The translations under genes were made by a program, and so were the position numbers. Positions 1-9,126 of a stretch of DNA of 64,000 bases are shown one piece after another. Under the pieces are notes generated by a model that saw nothing but the letters and a program-made list of their open reading frames with translations, was not told the origin of the DNA and searched no databases. This stretch comes from Asaia bogorensis (lineage in GTDB: Bacteria; Pseudomonadota; Alphaproteobacteria; Acetobacterales; Acetobacteraceae): the NCBI RefSeq assembly GCF_900465345.1, contig NZ_UEGO01000035.1:1-64000 (forward strand), in the 5' to 3' direction. The stretch's first letter is position 1. Each line of letters opens with the position of its first letter.

Positions 1-188
1 CGTGAACGCACGCCCTTCGTCCAGCTTCTCACATTATGTCATGCACAAAACCATGGTTTACCTCCCGGGTCGCGTTGGACCAGAGGCATTACGCTGAACC
101 ATTGCGATATCGTATTGTATAGGGCTAGCCTGCTCATCCGGTCCCAGAATGACTGCCTGTTTTTGACTGGAAAGGGAGAGAGACCTGT

Positions 189-902
189 ATGAGCGAGAGA
201 GGCATCATGGCCACGTTGAATGGTCTTGGCATGATAATGGTCGGGTTGCTGATCGGCTTGTCGAACGGGCGCGCCGCACCGGTAGATAAAATGCAACCCG
301 ATGCCTGGCATCAGCAGTTACAGGCGATGGGCCTCCCACCCGGGTTGGGGGAGAAAGCATCGCCTGCAAGTCCAATCCATCAGGTGACGCTTGCGCCACT
401 CTTCCACGAGCCATTCGCCTGCACGGAGCATCCTGTGGGGCAGCTCTTCGGTACGGGTGATGCGCTTGGAACTGATTGCATGATCGTAGGGGGGGCGGCT
501 GACGCCACGCACGGCTATAACAAGCTCTATCGCGGGCTCGGAGAAAAGAATGAGGACTGGTATGGCTGGCACAAGACCGTGCATGCGCCTTTCGACTCAA
601 TCGTGACCTATATCCACATGAATCCGGTGACCAATAGTCCGGGCGAAATGGGTAAACCCCCAGCCAGCGTCATCATGTTCACCAGAGCAGATGGCATGAA
701 CGTGATCTATGCCCATATTGGCGATATCAGGGTAAAGAAGGGCGATCATGTAAAAGCGGGCGATGTCGTGGCGCTTGACAGCAATAACGGGTTCGCGCGC
801 AACCCCCATGTTCATGTTGGTGCCTACAAGGGTACCGAGCCGTTCCAGATCCGATGGGATCTGAAGGCAATGGGGGCCATTCCGGCGCTGAGCGGAAATT
901 AG
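189..902 (+). CDS. Secreted M23/LytM-type peptidase-like protein
   Basis: A 237-residue protein with a hydrophobic N-terminus (about residues 7-30, ending near NGRAAP) that looks like a signal peptide or anchor. The second half resembles the M23 (LytM/lysostaphin) fold: a H-G-Y block after DATH near residue 109, a YAHI strand near residue 175 and the NPHVHVG motif near residue 207, which matches the H-x-H zinc and catalytic motif of the family. M23 enzymes cleave peptidoglycan cross-bridges in the cell envelope. The first zinc motif (HxxxD) is not textbook, so the protein could be a non-catalytic LytM-like factor. A purine-rich stretch (aagggagag) about 9 bases upstream supports the ATG. It stands alone, facing the nth pair tail to tail. 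Confidence 0.7.
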   Translation: MSERGIMATLNGLGMIMVGLLIGLSNGRAAPVDKMQPDAWHQQLQAMGLPPGLGEKASPASPIHQVTLAPLFHEPFACTEHPVGQLFGTGDALGTDCMIVGGAADATHGYNKLYRGLGEKNEDWYGWHKTVHAPFDSIVTYIHMNPVTNSPGEMGKPPASVIMFTRADGMNVIYAHIGDIRVKKGDHVKAGDVVALDSNNGFARNPHVHVGAYKGTEPFQIRWDLKAMGAIPALSGN

Positions 903-953
903 ACTCTCTCAGGCTGTCAGAATGCAGCCTGAAAGCCTTGCACCGCGTGGGTG

Positions 954-1241
954 TTATACGCCCTCAACCAGGGTGGCGCGATACCTTGCTCCGGCAAAGC
1001 GATGCTCGCGCACCTTGCGATAGGCATCGCCATCATACCAGGCCAGCGCCGATGCCTTGTCGGGGAATTCCACAATGACTATGCCCTCGGGCTCATCACC
1101 CTCGAGAGATTTCTGTGCGCCATAAGCCACGATCGGCTTGATGGGATGACCTTCGAATGTCTCGGCAACGAGAGAGAAATAAGTGTCGAGCTCGTTCTGG
1201 TCGAGCGTCTCTTCGCGGGTAAAGACGATATAGGTGCTCAT
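954..1241 (-). CDS. DUF1330 family protein
   Basis: A 95-residue protein beginning MSTYIVFTREE. The open frame extends further upstream, but this ATG has a clear aaaggagag ribosome site and overlaps the nth stop as ATGA, so I chose it. The body (QKSLEGDEPEGIVIVEFPDKASALAWYDGDAYRKV) is typical of DUF1330, a small dimeric ferredoxin-like fold related to monooxygenase-type alpha/beta barrels. No reaction is established for the family. Its position downstream of and translationally coupled to endonuclease III says only that the two are co-expressed. Confidence 0.85.
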   Translation of the reverse strand: MSTYIVFTREETLDQNELDTYFSLVAETFEGHPIKPIVAYGAQKSLEGDEPEGIVIVEFPDKASALAWYDGDAYRKVREHRFAGARYRATLVEGV

Positions 1242-1972
1242 GCAGTCTCTCCTTTGTTTCTGATGCCATTTCTGATCTGGTTCTTGAGCGGGAAAAGGCA
1301 AGGCGTGTAGGCAACACAGACTCCGCATTCGGGGCTGCGTGCCTTGCACACATAACGCCCATGCAGGATCAGCCAGTGATGTGAGGGGCGCAGCATGTCA
1401 GGCGGGATGCGTTTGATCAGCCCTTCTTCAACGGCGCGTGTCGTCTTGCCAGGCGCCAGACCGGTACGGTTGCCAAGCCGGAAGATATGCGTGTCCACGG
1501 CCATGGCGCTCTCGCCAAACATCACGTTCAGCACCACGCTCGCGGTCTTGCGCCCGACGCCTGCCAAAGCCTCCAGCGCGGCCCGATCCGAGGGGACCGC
1601 CCCGCCATGCAGGGCGAGAAGCTGCTCGGATAGCCTGAGCACGTTCTTCGCCTTCGCACGCCACAGTCCGATGGTGCGGATATGTGCAGCGATGCCTTCT
1701 TCGCCCAGCGCTACCATGGCCTCTGCATCCGGTGCGTCACGGAACAGGCCGATCGTGACCTTGTTGACCGATTTATCCGTCGCCTGCGCCGAGAGCACAA
1801 CGGCCACGAGAAGCGAAAAGGCGTCGGTGTAGACCAGCTCGCTTTCGGCATCGGGCATGGATTCGGCCAGAGCGGTGATGAACTGGCGGGCCTGAACACG
1901 AGTCATGGGTCTTTTGGCCGAGGGAAGAGACATCAGAACCATTTCATCATGTTGCATAAGGGCGATCGACAC
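1238..1972 (-). CDS. nth: Endonuclease III, base-excision DNA glycosylase/AP lyase
   Basis: Removes oxidised pyrimidines from DNA and nicks the abasic site. The helix-hairpin-helix with the catalytic lysine (LAGVGRKTA), the catalytic aspartate (VDTHIFRLGNR) and the C-terminal [4Fe-4S] ligands in the exact Cys-x6-Cys-x2-Cys-x5-Cys spacing (CKARSPECGVCVAYTPC) are all present. Length is 244 residues from a GTG at 1972; the conserved part begins near MTRVQARQF (1906), so the first 22 residues are uncertain. The stop overlaps the following DUF1330 start by four bases. A divergent ABC exporter starts 76 bases away, so the short region between carries both promoters. Confidence 0.95.
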   Translation of the reverse strand: MSIALMQHDEMVLMSLPSAKRPMTRVQARQFITALAESMPDAESELVYTDAFSLLVAVVLSAQATDKSVNKVTIGLFRDAPDAEAMVALGEEGIAAHIRTIGLWRAKAKNVLRLSEQLLALHGGAVPSDRAALEALAGVGRKTASVVLNVMFGESAMAVDTHIFRLGNRTGLAPGKTTRAVEEGLIKRIPPDMLRPSHHWLILHGRYVCKARSPECGVCVAYTPCLFPLKNQIRNGIRNKGETA

Positions 1973-2048
1973 CCCACAATAAGCGCTTCCCGCACCAGAC
2001 TTCCAGTATGCCCGCCCGGTCGATCGTCAGGCGGAGGAGCTTTCTTTC

Positions 2049-3863
2049 GTGTCCGACACCGACCAGACTACCCGCCAGAAACGTGATATCGCCTTTGTCG
2101 ATATCGTGCGCTTTGTCATGCGCCGATGGCTTGAGCATCCGGCCTTCCTGACACGCACCGTACTGGGTATTGCGCTCGCCACCATCGCCGATGTGGCGAC
2201 GCCGGTCCTGTCGGGCCGATTGGTAACCGATATCTCCAGCCATACCGGCGGTGCCCCTCACGACGCCGCTCAAATGGCCTTGCGCAATGATGCGCTGTTC
2301 ATGGTGGGTGGGCTGATCGCGCTTGGGTTGGTGGGGCTTCTCGGGCGGCGCTCCTCCTATCTAGGCATCACCCATCTCAGCCTTGCCATCATGCAGCGCG
2401 CCCTGTCCCAGGGCTTTGCGCGCGTACAGCGCTTTTCGACCGACTGGCATGCCAATAATTTTGCAGGGTCCACCGTACGCAAACTGACCCGCGGCATGTG
2501 GGCCATCGACACACTCGACGACACCTTGCTGCTGCTGATCGCCCCGGAGGTGCTGGTATTGACCGGCACCACGCTTGTTCTGGCATGGCACTCTCCGTTC
2601 ATGGGGGCCGTGCTGGCACTTTCTGTTGTGCTGTTCACCTGGCTCTCCGTGGTGCTGACACTGCGCTACGTGGCGCCATCGGCGCGTGCGGCCAATCGCT
2701 GGGATACGAAAGTGGGCGCGGCCATCGCGGATGCTGTGACCTGCAATGCCGTGGTCAAGGCTTTCGGCGCCGAACATCGCGAGGAACGCCGGCTGGACCG
2801 CGTGTTGCGCGCCTGGAGCGGGCGTACAGCGCGGACCTGGATCAGGGGGACCAACAGCGCCAATCTGCAGGGCTTTGCCTCGCTGGTCATGCGTATGCTT
2901 CTGGTGGCGTTGATCGTCTGGCAATGGTGGCAAGGCAAGGCCGGACCCGGCGATGTGGCCTATGTGCTGACCATGGTGTTTCTGGTGCAGGGCTATCTGC
3001 GTGATCTGGGTCAGCAGGTCAGCCAGGTCCAGCGCTCTGTCAACGAGATGGAAGAACTGGTCGCGATTTTTGATGAGGCACCGGGCGTGCAGGACCGCAA
3101 GGGGGCCGAAAAGGCGGCTTTCACCCAAGGGCACGTGCGTTTCGAGGATGTGACATTCCAGTATCCCGGGCAGGACACGCCGCTCTATCGCGATCTTGAT
3201 GTCTCGATTGCACCCGGTTCGCGTGTTGCCCTTGTCGGGCCAAGCGGGTCGGGCAAGACGACCTTCACCAAGCTCATTCAGCGCTTGTATGACACCAGTG
3301 CGGGCAGGGTGCTGATTGATGGCGTCGATGTGCGCGATGTCACGCAGGACTCATTGCGGGCCCATATCGCGATTGTTCCACAGGAGCCGATGCTGTTCCA
3401 TCGCTCGCTTGCGGAAAATATTGCCTATGCCCGGCCGGGGGCGACGCAGGCCGAAATCGAGCATGCCGCGCAACTGGCCAATGCCAGCGCCTTTATCGAA
3501 CGCCTGCCGGAAGGCTATGCCACGCTGGTCGGTGAGCGTGGGGTCAAGCTGTCTGGCGGTGAGCGTCAGCGCGTGGCAATTGCCCGCGCGTTTCTGGCTG
3601 ATGCGCCACTGCTGATTTTTGATGAGGCAACGTCCAGCCTCGATTCCGAGTCCGAAGTGCTGGTGCAGGACGCCATGCATCGCCTGATGGCCGGCCGCAC
3701 GGTGATTGTGGTGGCGCATCGGTTGTCTACGGTCATGGAACTGGACCGTATCCTCGTCTTCAGCAAGGGCACATTGAAGGAAGATGGCTCCCATGCGGAG
3801 CTGGTGCGGCGCGAAGGGGGTATCTATCGACGGCTCTTCGAGCTTCAGTCGCTCGAAGGGTAA
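2049..3863 (+). CDS. ABC exporter, fused membrane and ATPase domains
   Basis: A 604-residue half-transporter of the type I exporter (MsbA/LmrA-like) class that works as a dimer in the inner membrane. Residues about 25-320 form the six-helix membrane domain; the nucleotide-binding domain follows with Walker A GPSGSGKTT, signature LSGGERQR, Walker B LLIFDEATSSLD and switch histidine VVAHRLST. The GTG start is chosen because ggcggaggagc lies just upstream. Substrate cannot be told: lipids, peptides and drugs are all known for the class. No partner protein (HlyD or outer-membrane factor) is adjacent, so it probably acts alone across the inner membrane. Confidence 0.92.
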   Translation: MSDTDQTTRQKRDIAFVDIVRFVMRRWLEHPAFLTRTVLGIALATIADVATPVLSGRLVTDISSHTGGAPHDAAQMALRNDALFMVGGLIALGLVGLLGRRSSYLGITHLSLAIMQRALSQGFARVQRFSTDWHANNFAGSTVRKLTRGMWAIDTLDDTLLLLIAPEVLVLTGTTLVLAWHSPFMGAVLALSVVLFTWLSVVLTLRYVAPSARAANRWDTKVGAAIADAVTCNAVVKAFGAEHREERRLDRVLRAWSGRTARTWIRGTNSANLQGFASLVMRMLLVALIVWQWWQGKAGPGDVAYVLTMVFLVQGYLRDLGQQVSQVQRSVNEMEELVAIFDEAPGVQDRKGAEKAAFTQGHVRFEDVTFQYPGQDTPLYRDLDVSIAPGSRVALVGPSGSGKTTFTKLIQRLYDTSAGRVLIDGVDVRDVTQDSLRAHIAIVPQEPMLFHRSLAENIAYARPGATQAEIEHAAQLANASAFIERLPEGYATLVGERGVKLSGGERQRVAIARAFLADAPLLIFDEATSSLDSESEVLVQDAMHRLMAGRTVIVVAHRLSTVMELDRILVFSKGTLKEDGSHAELVRREGGIYRRLFELQSLEG

Positions 3864-3914
3864 AGGGATCGCGGCTGTTTTGGAGCCTGGATCCGTCAGA
3901 TCGCACGGATAGGA

Positions 3915-3935
3915 GCCCCCGCTCTGTATGGGGGC
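3915..3935 (+). terminator. Possible hairpin terminator after ABC exporter
   Basis: gccccc and gggggc form a six-pair GC stem around a nine-base loop, 50 bases after the ABC exporter stop. The following bases (gtctctgct) are only mildly T-rich, so termination is plausible but not secure. Confidence 0.35.
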
Positions 3936-4094
3936 GTCTCTGCTGCCTGAAGGGTCATGCCGGCTTCCGGATGTGCACGGGCAGGCGAGGCAGGGCTGTT
4001 CGATTGCTGCAAGGTGATCTTTGCGCTTGGTGACCGCGTGTTATCGGCTATCTTTGCTGCTCGCACAGTTCTTCAGCGTGAAATGGTACCTTGG

Positions 4095-4724
4095 ATGACC
4101 CTGCAAACCTGGTGGCTTTTCGTTGTCACGGTGTTTTTCATTTCGGCGACACCAGGGCCGAACATGATGCATGCGCTTGGGCGTAGTGTTCAGGTGGGGT
4201 TCCGCCGCAGCACTGCCGCCATGGCGGGGTGTGTCACTGCGCTGCTGCTGGCCCTGGTTTTGTCCGTCATGGGTATAGGCGCGATACTGGTCGCCATGCC
4301 CCGGCTGTTCGACGTCATTCGCTATGCCGGTGCAGCTTACCTTGTCTATCTCGGTATCAAGGCATGGCGCGCCAGCGATATGTCCGAATCACCCGGGGCG
4401 GGTATCGGGCAGTTGCAGCGTGTCAGTGTCTGGATGCTGTATCGCACAGGGTTTCTTGTCGGTATCAGCAATCCCAAATTGCTGCTTTTTGCGGCCGCAT
4501 TCTTTCCGCAATTCATCGACCATCATCAACCGGTTCTGCCCCAGTTCGGCATACTGGTCGCGACCTATCTGGTCTCTGACGGATTATGGCTTACCCTGTA
4601 TGGGCTGGGTGGAAGGTCGCTTTCACGCTTCCTGATGCGTCGGCCGGTCAGGCGGGCGTTCAACCGCCTGACCGGTGTTGTCTTCGTGGTATTCGGGATT
4701 GTGGTCTTACGAGCGAAGGCCTGA
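4095..4724 (+). CDS. LysE/RhtB family amino-acid exporter
   Basis: An inner-membrane exporter of the LysE/RhtB family, which expels amino acids such as threonine, homoserine or lysine. From the ATG at 4095 the product is 209 residues, the usual family length, and begins MTLQTWWLFVVTVFFISATPGPNMM with the family signature TPGPNMM in helix 1. A GISNPKLLLFAAAFFPQF segment near residue 125 is the second typical motif. About six membrane helices are visible. The open frame extends to 3957 but that region is soluble and family-unlike; an ATG at 4083 is the alternative. No LysG-like regulator is adjacent. Its last 18 bases overlap the converging lyase-like gene. Confidence 0.9.
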   Translation: MTLQTWWLFVVTVFFISATPGPNMMHALGRSVQVGFRRSTAAMAGCVTALLLALVLSVMGIGAILVAMPRLFDVIRYAGAAYLVYLGIKAWRASDMSESPGAGIGQLQRVSVWMLYRTGFLVGISNPKLLLFAAAFFPQFIDHHQPVLPQFGILVATYLVSDGLWLTLYGLGGRSLSRFLMRRPVRRAFNRLTGVVFVVFGIVVLRAKA

Positions 4725-5423
4725 TTGCGCGGCGCCATGGTGGACGCTCAGGCCAGTGAGCGTGATCTCGACCTCATCAGGCGTGGTGCCAATATCGTTC
4801 ACGACATGCGCCCCTGTTCTGAACATCACCGGGATACCCGTGGCCTTGGGAAACAGGCGGAATTCGCTTGCCGTGCCATTTGTCCCCACCATGACTGTTC
4901 CGTCAGGGCGGGTATGCACCACGATATGAGTCGTATGCGTATCATCCATTGTTCCGAGAACGACGCCGTTTTCCGGGATGTTTTCGACCTGACCATGAAG
5001 CACCAGACGATCGCCATCAACGAGAATACGCAGGATCGGTGCGGCATCCTCATCCGTGGTCAGTTCCGCGAGCACCACATTGCCGCGCTTGGGAAAGCGA
5101 TCAATATGGAGTGTTGCGTCGAGCAAGGCCTCGGCATCACGGACACGCCAGGGGCGGGATTCCGAGAATTCCGTCCGGGGCTGGCGCGCATGATAGGCAG
5201 TTGGCTTGCGCGCCGGGCTGGTCAGGGCAATTCCGTCGGGCGTCAGGCGATAGGGAGATTCTGCCTTGGCCTGTCCCAGTGCACTGGCGGGCAGGACCGA
5301 CATGCTGAAGGCTCTTGTCTCACGCAGGTCAAAGCCGGTTGGATCGAAAATGGGCGCCGCATGGGCTGCCGCCACGAAGGAGGCAAGGGCGCAGGCCGGA
5401 AAAAGGAACAAGCCTTTCTTCAT
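4707..5423 (-). CDS. Secreted protein resembling PL7 alginate lyase
   Basis: A 238-residue exported protein with a clean signal peptide (MKKGLFLFPACALASFVAAAHA) and a strong aaggag ribosome site. The mature part has RQPRTEFSE near residue 83 followed by beta-strand-rich sequence (TLHIDRFPKRGNVVLAELTTDED, RLVLHGQVENIP), which recalls the jelly-roll polysaccharide lyase family 7, where an R-[ST]-E-[LF] motif and a Q-I-H strand form the active cleft. The Q-I-H triad is not evident, so catalytic activity is doubtful and the assignment is tentative. It lies 21 bases downstream of rdgB on the same strand and probably shares its transcript. If it is a lyase, it could trim an extracellular polymer. 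Confidence 0.5.
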   Translation of the reverse strand: MKKGLFLFPACALASFVAAAHAAPIFDPTGFDLRETRAFSMSVLPASALGQAKAESPYRLTPDGIALTSPARKPTAYHARQPRTEFSESRPWRVRDAEALLDATLHIDRFPKRGNVVLAELTTDEDAAPILRILVDGDRLVLHGQVENIPENGVVLGTMDDTHTTHIVVHTRPDGTVMVGTNGTASEFRLFPKATGIPVMFRTGAHVVNDIGTTPDEVEITLTGLSVHHGAAQSGLRS

Positions 5424-5444
5424 GACGGGTACTCCTTTTGGAAT

Positions 5445-6092
5445 TCAGTCGCCATCGGGCGCAACGCAGGTCTCCAGAAACCGGGCCAACGCACGACCTC
5501 TATGGCTGGTCGCGTTCTTTTCTTCCGCCGAGAGTTCGGCAAAACTGCGGCAATCACCTTCGGGGATGAAAATCGGGTCGTAACCATGGCCCTGCGCGCC
5601 GCGTGGCGGCCAGCAGACCGCTCCCTCGCAACGACCTTCCGCAAAGCGCGTCACACCATCCGGCCAGGCAACGCAGAGCACAGCCACGAAGGAGGCTGAG
5701 CGATCGGACGCCCCGTTCATTTCGTCATGAACGCGCTGCATGGCCACCTGCATGTCACCACCCGGGCCGGCCCAGCGGGCTGAATAGACGCCGGGACGCC
5801 CTTGAAGGGCACTGACGCAGAACCCGGAATCATCAGACAGGGCAGGCATCCCCGTCGCGCGCGCTGCAGCCAGTGCCTTGATGGCGGCATTGCCCTCGAA
5901 ACTGTCAGCCGTCTCTTCCGGCTCGGGCAGGGAGAGCTCCGCCGCCGAGACGATCTCGATGCCGCTATCGGCCAGCAGAACCCGGAATTCAGCCAGCTTG
6001 CCCTTGTTGTGGCTGGCGAGCACAACGCGCTCGCCCCGCCTGAGAACCCGCTGGCCGGGCGCGGTCATGTCGGCTGGCGCCGCGCTGCTCAC
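5445..6092 (-). CDS. rdgB: Non-canonical purine NTP pyrophosphatase (Ham1)
   Basis: Hydrolyses ITP, dITP and XTP to monophosphates, keeping deaminated purines out of nucleic acids. The N-terminal substrate motif [12 protein letters not shown], the central [26 protein letters not shown] block and the C-terminal GHGYDPIF and [14 protein letters not shown] motifs are all present. The 215-residue frame starts with GTG overlapping the rph stop as GTGA, a translational coupling common for the rph-rdgB pair. The hemW gene often found next is absent; a secreted lyase-like gene follows instead. Confidence 0.95.
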   Translation of the reverse strand: MSSAAPADMTAPGQRVLRRGERVVLASHNKGKLAEFRVLLADSGIEIVSAAELSLPEPEETADSFEGNAAIKALAAARATGMPALSDDSGFCVSALQGRPGVYSARWAGPGGDMQVAMQRVHDEMNGASDRSASFVAVLCVAWPDGVTRFAEGRCEGAVCWPPRGAQGHGYDPIFIPEGDCRSFAELSAEEKNATSHRGRALARFLETCVAPDGD

Positions 6093-6850
6093 GCCGTTTT
6101 TCCGTTTGCAGCGCTGCTGTTTGTCACGCTCTCAAGCGCCTCGCGCTGGGCAACGAACAGGCGCGACGTGCCCAGCTTCGCAAGCGTCATCAGCGACGCG
6201 AATTCGCTTTCGCTGAACGGTGCGTCTTCTGCCGTGCCCTGAATTTCGACAATGCCGCCTTCGCTGGTCAGAACGAAATTCGTATCGGCCTGGGCTGAGC
6301 TGTCTTCGATGTAATCGAGATCGAGCACAGCGCCGGCATCGGTCAGACCGCAAGAGACCGCAGCCACCTGCGCACGCAGGGGCGAGCGCTTGAGCACGCC
6401 AGCCTTGATCTGCTTGTCGAGAGCAATGGCAAGGGCCACCCAGGCGCCTGTGATGGCGGCGCAGCGCGTGCCACCATCGGCGTTGAGCACGTCGCAATCG
6501 AGCGTGATGGTCATCTCACCCAAAGCACGCAAATCCACACAGGCGCGCAAAGCGCGGCCGATAAGGCGCTGGATTTCCTGCGTGCGGCCCGACTGCTTGC
6601 CCTTGGCCGCTTCACGGTTGCCACGGGTATGCGTCGCGCGCGGCAGCATGCCGTATTCCGCGGTAATCCAGCCCTGGCCCTGACCACGCAGGAAAGGCGG
6701 CACGCGGTTTTCGATCGAGGCTGCACAAAGAACCTCGGTGCCACCCACGCGGATCAGCACGGAGCCCTCGGCATGGCGGGCAAAACCCGGCTCGATGGAG
6801 ACGACGCGGTTCTCGTCGGCCTTGCGGCCTGAAGGGCGGGTGCTGGACAT
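6089..6850 (-). CDS. rph: Ribonuclease PH, tRNA 3'-end processing
   Basis: A phosphorolytic 3'-5' exoribonuclease that trims tRNA precursors. The 253-residue product carries the family's RPSGR N-terminus, [21 protein letters not shown] and the phosphate-site stretch [18 protein letters not shown]. The open frame starts seven codons earlier, but the ATG at 6850 has gaggaaaa about nine bases upstream and matches the family N-terminus (MSSTRPSGR). It leads an rph-rdgB-lyase-like transcript. In many alphaproteobacteria rph sits divergent from hrcA; here a MOSC gene has been placed between them. Confidence 0.96.
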   Translation of the reverse strand: MSSTRPSGRKADENRVVSIEPGFARHAEGSVLIRVGGTEVLCAASIENRVPPFLRGQGQGWITAEYGMLPRATHTRGNREAAKGKQSGRTQEIQRLIGRALRACVDLRALGEMTITLDCDVLNADGGTRCAAITGAWVALAIALDKQIKAGVLKRSPLRAQVAAVSCGLTDAGAVLDLDYIEDSSAQADTNFVLTSEGGIVEIQGTAEDAPFSESEFASLMTLAKLGTSRLFVAQREALESVTNSSAANGKTA

Positions 6851-7074
6851 GGAGCGTTTTCCTCGTTTCAAGCGCAGAGATGCGGTCGGGTGCAGCTTTA
6901 GCGCCTGGGGCCCTGAATGACAAAGCCGAATGACAAGTCGGAATCATGCGGGTCAGCCCCGTCCGGGACCCTGCCGTTACCGCCATCGCTCAAGGCATTG
7001 CGCAAGGCACGCGCCCCACGATGAAGGTCAGGCGGTTGCATAATCGGACACGGCGTCGTGCCTGGCCGACCCGC

Positions 7075-7863
7075 TCAGCCGATCAGTTCAACCGCATCGC
7101 CAAGGCGGATGGTCCCTGCGTGGCGGATGACCGCATTCTGGCCGAACATGACTCCACCGGGACGGTGGCGAAACCCGGTCATGGTCTTGAGTGGCTCGCG
7201 CGGAACAGGAATCGTCCCGCTCTCCTGATCGATGGTGGTGACGATGCAGCGGCTGCAGGGTTTGACCAGGTCGAGTTCAACTGTACCGATCCGGATGGAG
7301 CGCCATTCATCCTCAGCCCAGGGCTGATCGGTCTCGATGACGATATTGGGCCTGAAACGCTCCATCGGCACGGGCTGATCGAGACGGGCGTTGAGGTCCT
7401 CGAGTGACGCCGTGTTGGTAACAAGCAGGGGAAACCCGTCTGCAAAGCTCACACTGCCAAACTCGGTTGGTCTGGCATGGGCCGGGTCGGCCATATGCAC
7501 GAGCCTGCACGTCGTGCCGAGAATAGCGCTCAGCCATGCCGCTGCCTCGTCTCCGGCATCCCGTGCCGCAATGGCATGATCTTTCCAGACGCTCACTGTC
7601 ATTGCGGGTGCCTGAGGGGCAGGCGGATCGATCCTCAGCGCCGAGCCGTCGCTAACGGTCAGGTGAAGTGTCTCACCGTTTAACGCCGTCAGGATGCGTG
7701 CCATGGCCGGATGCTGGCGCTGCGTCATGAAGCGGCCGTCTGGCGCGACCACGAGCCAGCGTCGGTCGCCACGCGGCCCCCAGGGGTCGAGTTCGAGTGC
7801 CGTCATATCAACCCGGTGCAGGCTTTTGACAGGATGGATATATAAGGCTGCAACGCGGGTCAT
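7075..7863 (-). CDS. MOSC domain protein, YcbX/mARC-like
   Basis: A molybdenum-cofactor-dependent protein of the YcbX/mARC type. The N-terminal beta-barrel (VAALYIHPVKSLHRVDM, DRRWLVVAPDGRFMTQRQHP) is followed by the MOSC domain, with the diagnostic VKPCSRCIVTTID near residue 200, where one cysteine binds the metal in relatives that reduce N-hydroxylated compounds. At 262 residues it lacks the C-terminal ferredoxin domain of E. coli YcbX, so electrons must come from a separate partner. The ATG at 7863 is preferred over a GTG two codons upstream because ggag lies nine bases before it. The moa/moeA operon at 57-60 kb can supply the cofactor. Confidence 0.85.
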   Translation of the reverse strand: MTRVAALYIHPVKSLHRVDMTALELDPWGPRGDRRWLVVAPDGRFMTQRQHPAMARILTALNGETLHLTVSDGSALRIDPPAPQAPAMTVSVWKDHAIAARDAGDEAAAWLSAILGTTCRLVHMADPAHARPTEFGSVSFADGFPLLVTNTASLEDLNARLDQPVPMERFRPNIVIETDQPWAEDEWRSIRIGTVELDLVKPCSRCIVTTIDQESGTIPVPREPLKTMTGFRHRPGGVMFGQNAVIRHAGTIRLGDAVELIG

Positions 7864-7965
7864 CGGCACGACTCCGAAGCGGATGGACAGGACACGTCGT
7901 GACAGGTCTAGTCGCTCGGGACGGTGACAGGAAGTCAGCTGGCGCGTTGGGAAAAGGGGCAGGGC

Positions 7966-9012
7966 ATGATCGATCTCTCAAACCTGCCGGGTGGCATGGA
8001 TGCCCGGTCGGCGAATGTGCTGCGCGAGATTGTCGAACAGTACATGGAGACGGGTGATCCCGTGGCCAGCAAGACGCTTGCCCAGCGCCTGACGCCCTCG
8101 CTCTCTCCCGCGACCATACGCAATGTCATGGCGGAGCTGACCCAGGCCGGATTGCTGTTCAGCCCCCATGTCTCGGCGGGTCGCCTGCCCACCGAGAAAG
8201 GCGTGCGACTATTCGTGGATGGCCTGTTGCAGTTCGGCGCGCTCGATGAACTGGAGCGCGCCCAGATTGCCGGGCGTCTGGCGCTCAAGGGGCGATCCAT
8301 GCAGGAGACGCTGGCTGAGGCTTCTTCCATGCTTTCAGGGCTTTCGGCAGCAGCCGGTCTGGTTCTGGCCCCCAAGGGCGATGGCGCCCTCAAGCATATA
8401 GAATTTGTCGCGCTTGGTCCGGGCAAGGCTCTGGTGATCCTTGTGGCCGCTGATGGTCAGGTCGAGAACCGCGTGATTGAAACGCCACCGGGTCTGCCGC
8501 CATCAGCCCTTGTCGAGGCAGGCAATTATCTTAACTCCCTGCTTGGCGATGTGACACTGAGTGCCTTGCGCCAGCGCGTCTTGGAGAATTTGCAGCAGAA
8601 CCGCTCTGATCTGGATGTGCTGGCGACCAGCGTGATCGAGAGCGGCCTTGCGATGTGGGATGAGCAGCATGGCACGCTCTATCTGCGCGGGCAGGGCAAT
8701 CTGCTGACCGACATCACCGAAATCGAGAAACTCACGACCATCCAGATGCTCTTTGAGCGGCTGGAGGCGCAGGAAACGATGCTGCGCCTGCTTCAGCTGG
8801 CGCAGGAATCGGACGGTGTACGGATCTATATCGGTGCCGAGAGCGGGTTTTTTGGCATGTCGGGCGTATCGATGGTCGTGGCACCGGCGCGCAACGAGAC
8901 GAATCGCATTGTCGGTGCCATCGGGGTGATTGGCCCGACACGGCTCAATTACGGGCGGATCGTGCCTGTGGTGGATTACACGGCCCGTGTGATCGGTCGC
9001 CTCCTGAGCTGA
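7966..9012 (+). CDS. hrcA: Heat-inducible transcription repressor HrcA
   Basis: Represses chaperone operons by binding the CIRCE operator and is stabilised by GroEL. The N-terminal winged helix (NVLREIVEQYMETGDPVASKTLAQRL, SPATIRNVMAELTQAGLL, HVSAGRLPTEKGVR) and the C-terminal IGVIGPTRLNYGRIVPVVDYTARVIGRLL signature are complete. I take the ATG at 7966 (348 residues, aaaggggc upstream); the frame opens with GTG at 7924. grpE, the usual next gene, is absent. I see no CIRCE inverted repeat upstream, so autoregulation at this promoter is not supported. Confidence 0.95.
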   Translation: MIDLSNLPGGMDARSANVLREIVEQYMETGDPVASKTLAQRLTPSLSPATIRNVMAELTQAGLLFSPHVSAGRLPTEKGVRLFVDGLLQFGALDELERAQIAGRLALKGRSMQETLAEASSMLSGLSAAAGLVLAPKGDGALKHIEFVALGPGKALVILVAADGQVENRVIETPPGLPPSALVEAGNYLNSLLGDVTLSALRQRVLENLQQNRSDLDVLATSVIESGLAMWDEQHGTLYLRGQGNLLTDITEIEKLTTIQMLFERLEAQETMLRLLQLAQESDGVRIYIGAESGFFGMSGVSMVVAPARNETNRIVGAIGVIGPTRLNYGRIVPVVDYTARVIGRLLS

Positions 9013-9070
9013 ACCGGCAGGGTCTGACACTGCTATGACATGTTTTTTAAGAATCACTCGCAATTTATCA

Positions 9071-9087
9071 TTGAGAATTATTCTCAA
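9071..9087. promoter_or_regulatory. Fur-type iron operator upstream of bfd
   Basis: ttgagaattattctcaa is a perfect 8-1-8 palindrome. Its core TGAGAAT-n-ATTCTCA differs from the classical 7-1-7 Fur box TGATAAT-n-ATTATCA at one position per arm. It lies 40 bases before the bfd start, where it would cover the promoter. Iron-replete repression of bfd is the known pattern in other bacteria, so this is a likely Fur or Fur-like site. Confidence 0.75.
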
Positions 9088-9126
9088 ACGCTGTTAGGGT
9101 CGCGCCGTTCTGAAGTGGAATGGCTG

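Noticed and set aside
4725-5699. 324-codon plus-strand open frame over the lyase-like gene and rdgB
   Set aside because: Covers two genes supported by family motifs, a signal peptide and ribosome sites.
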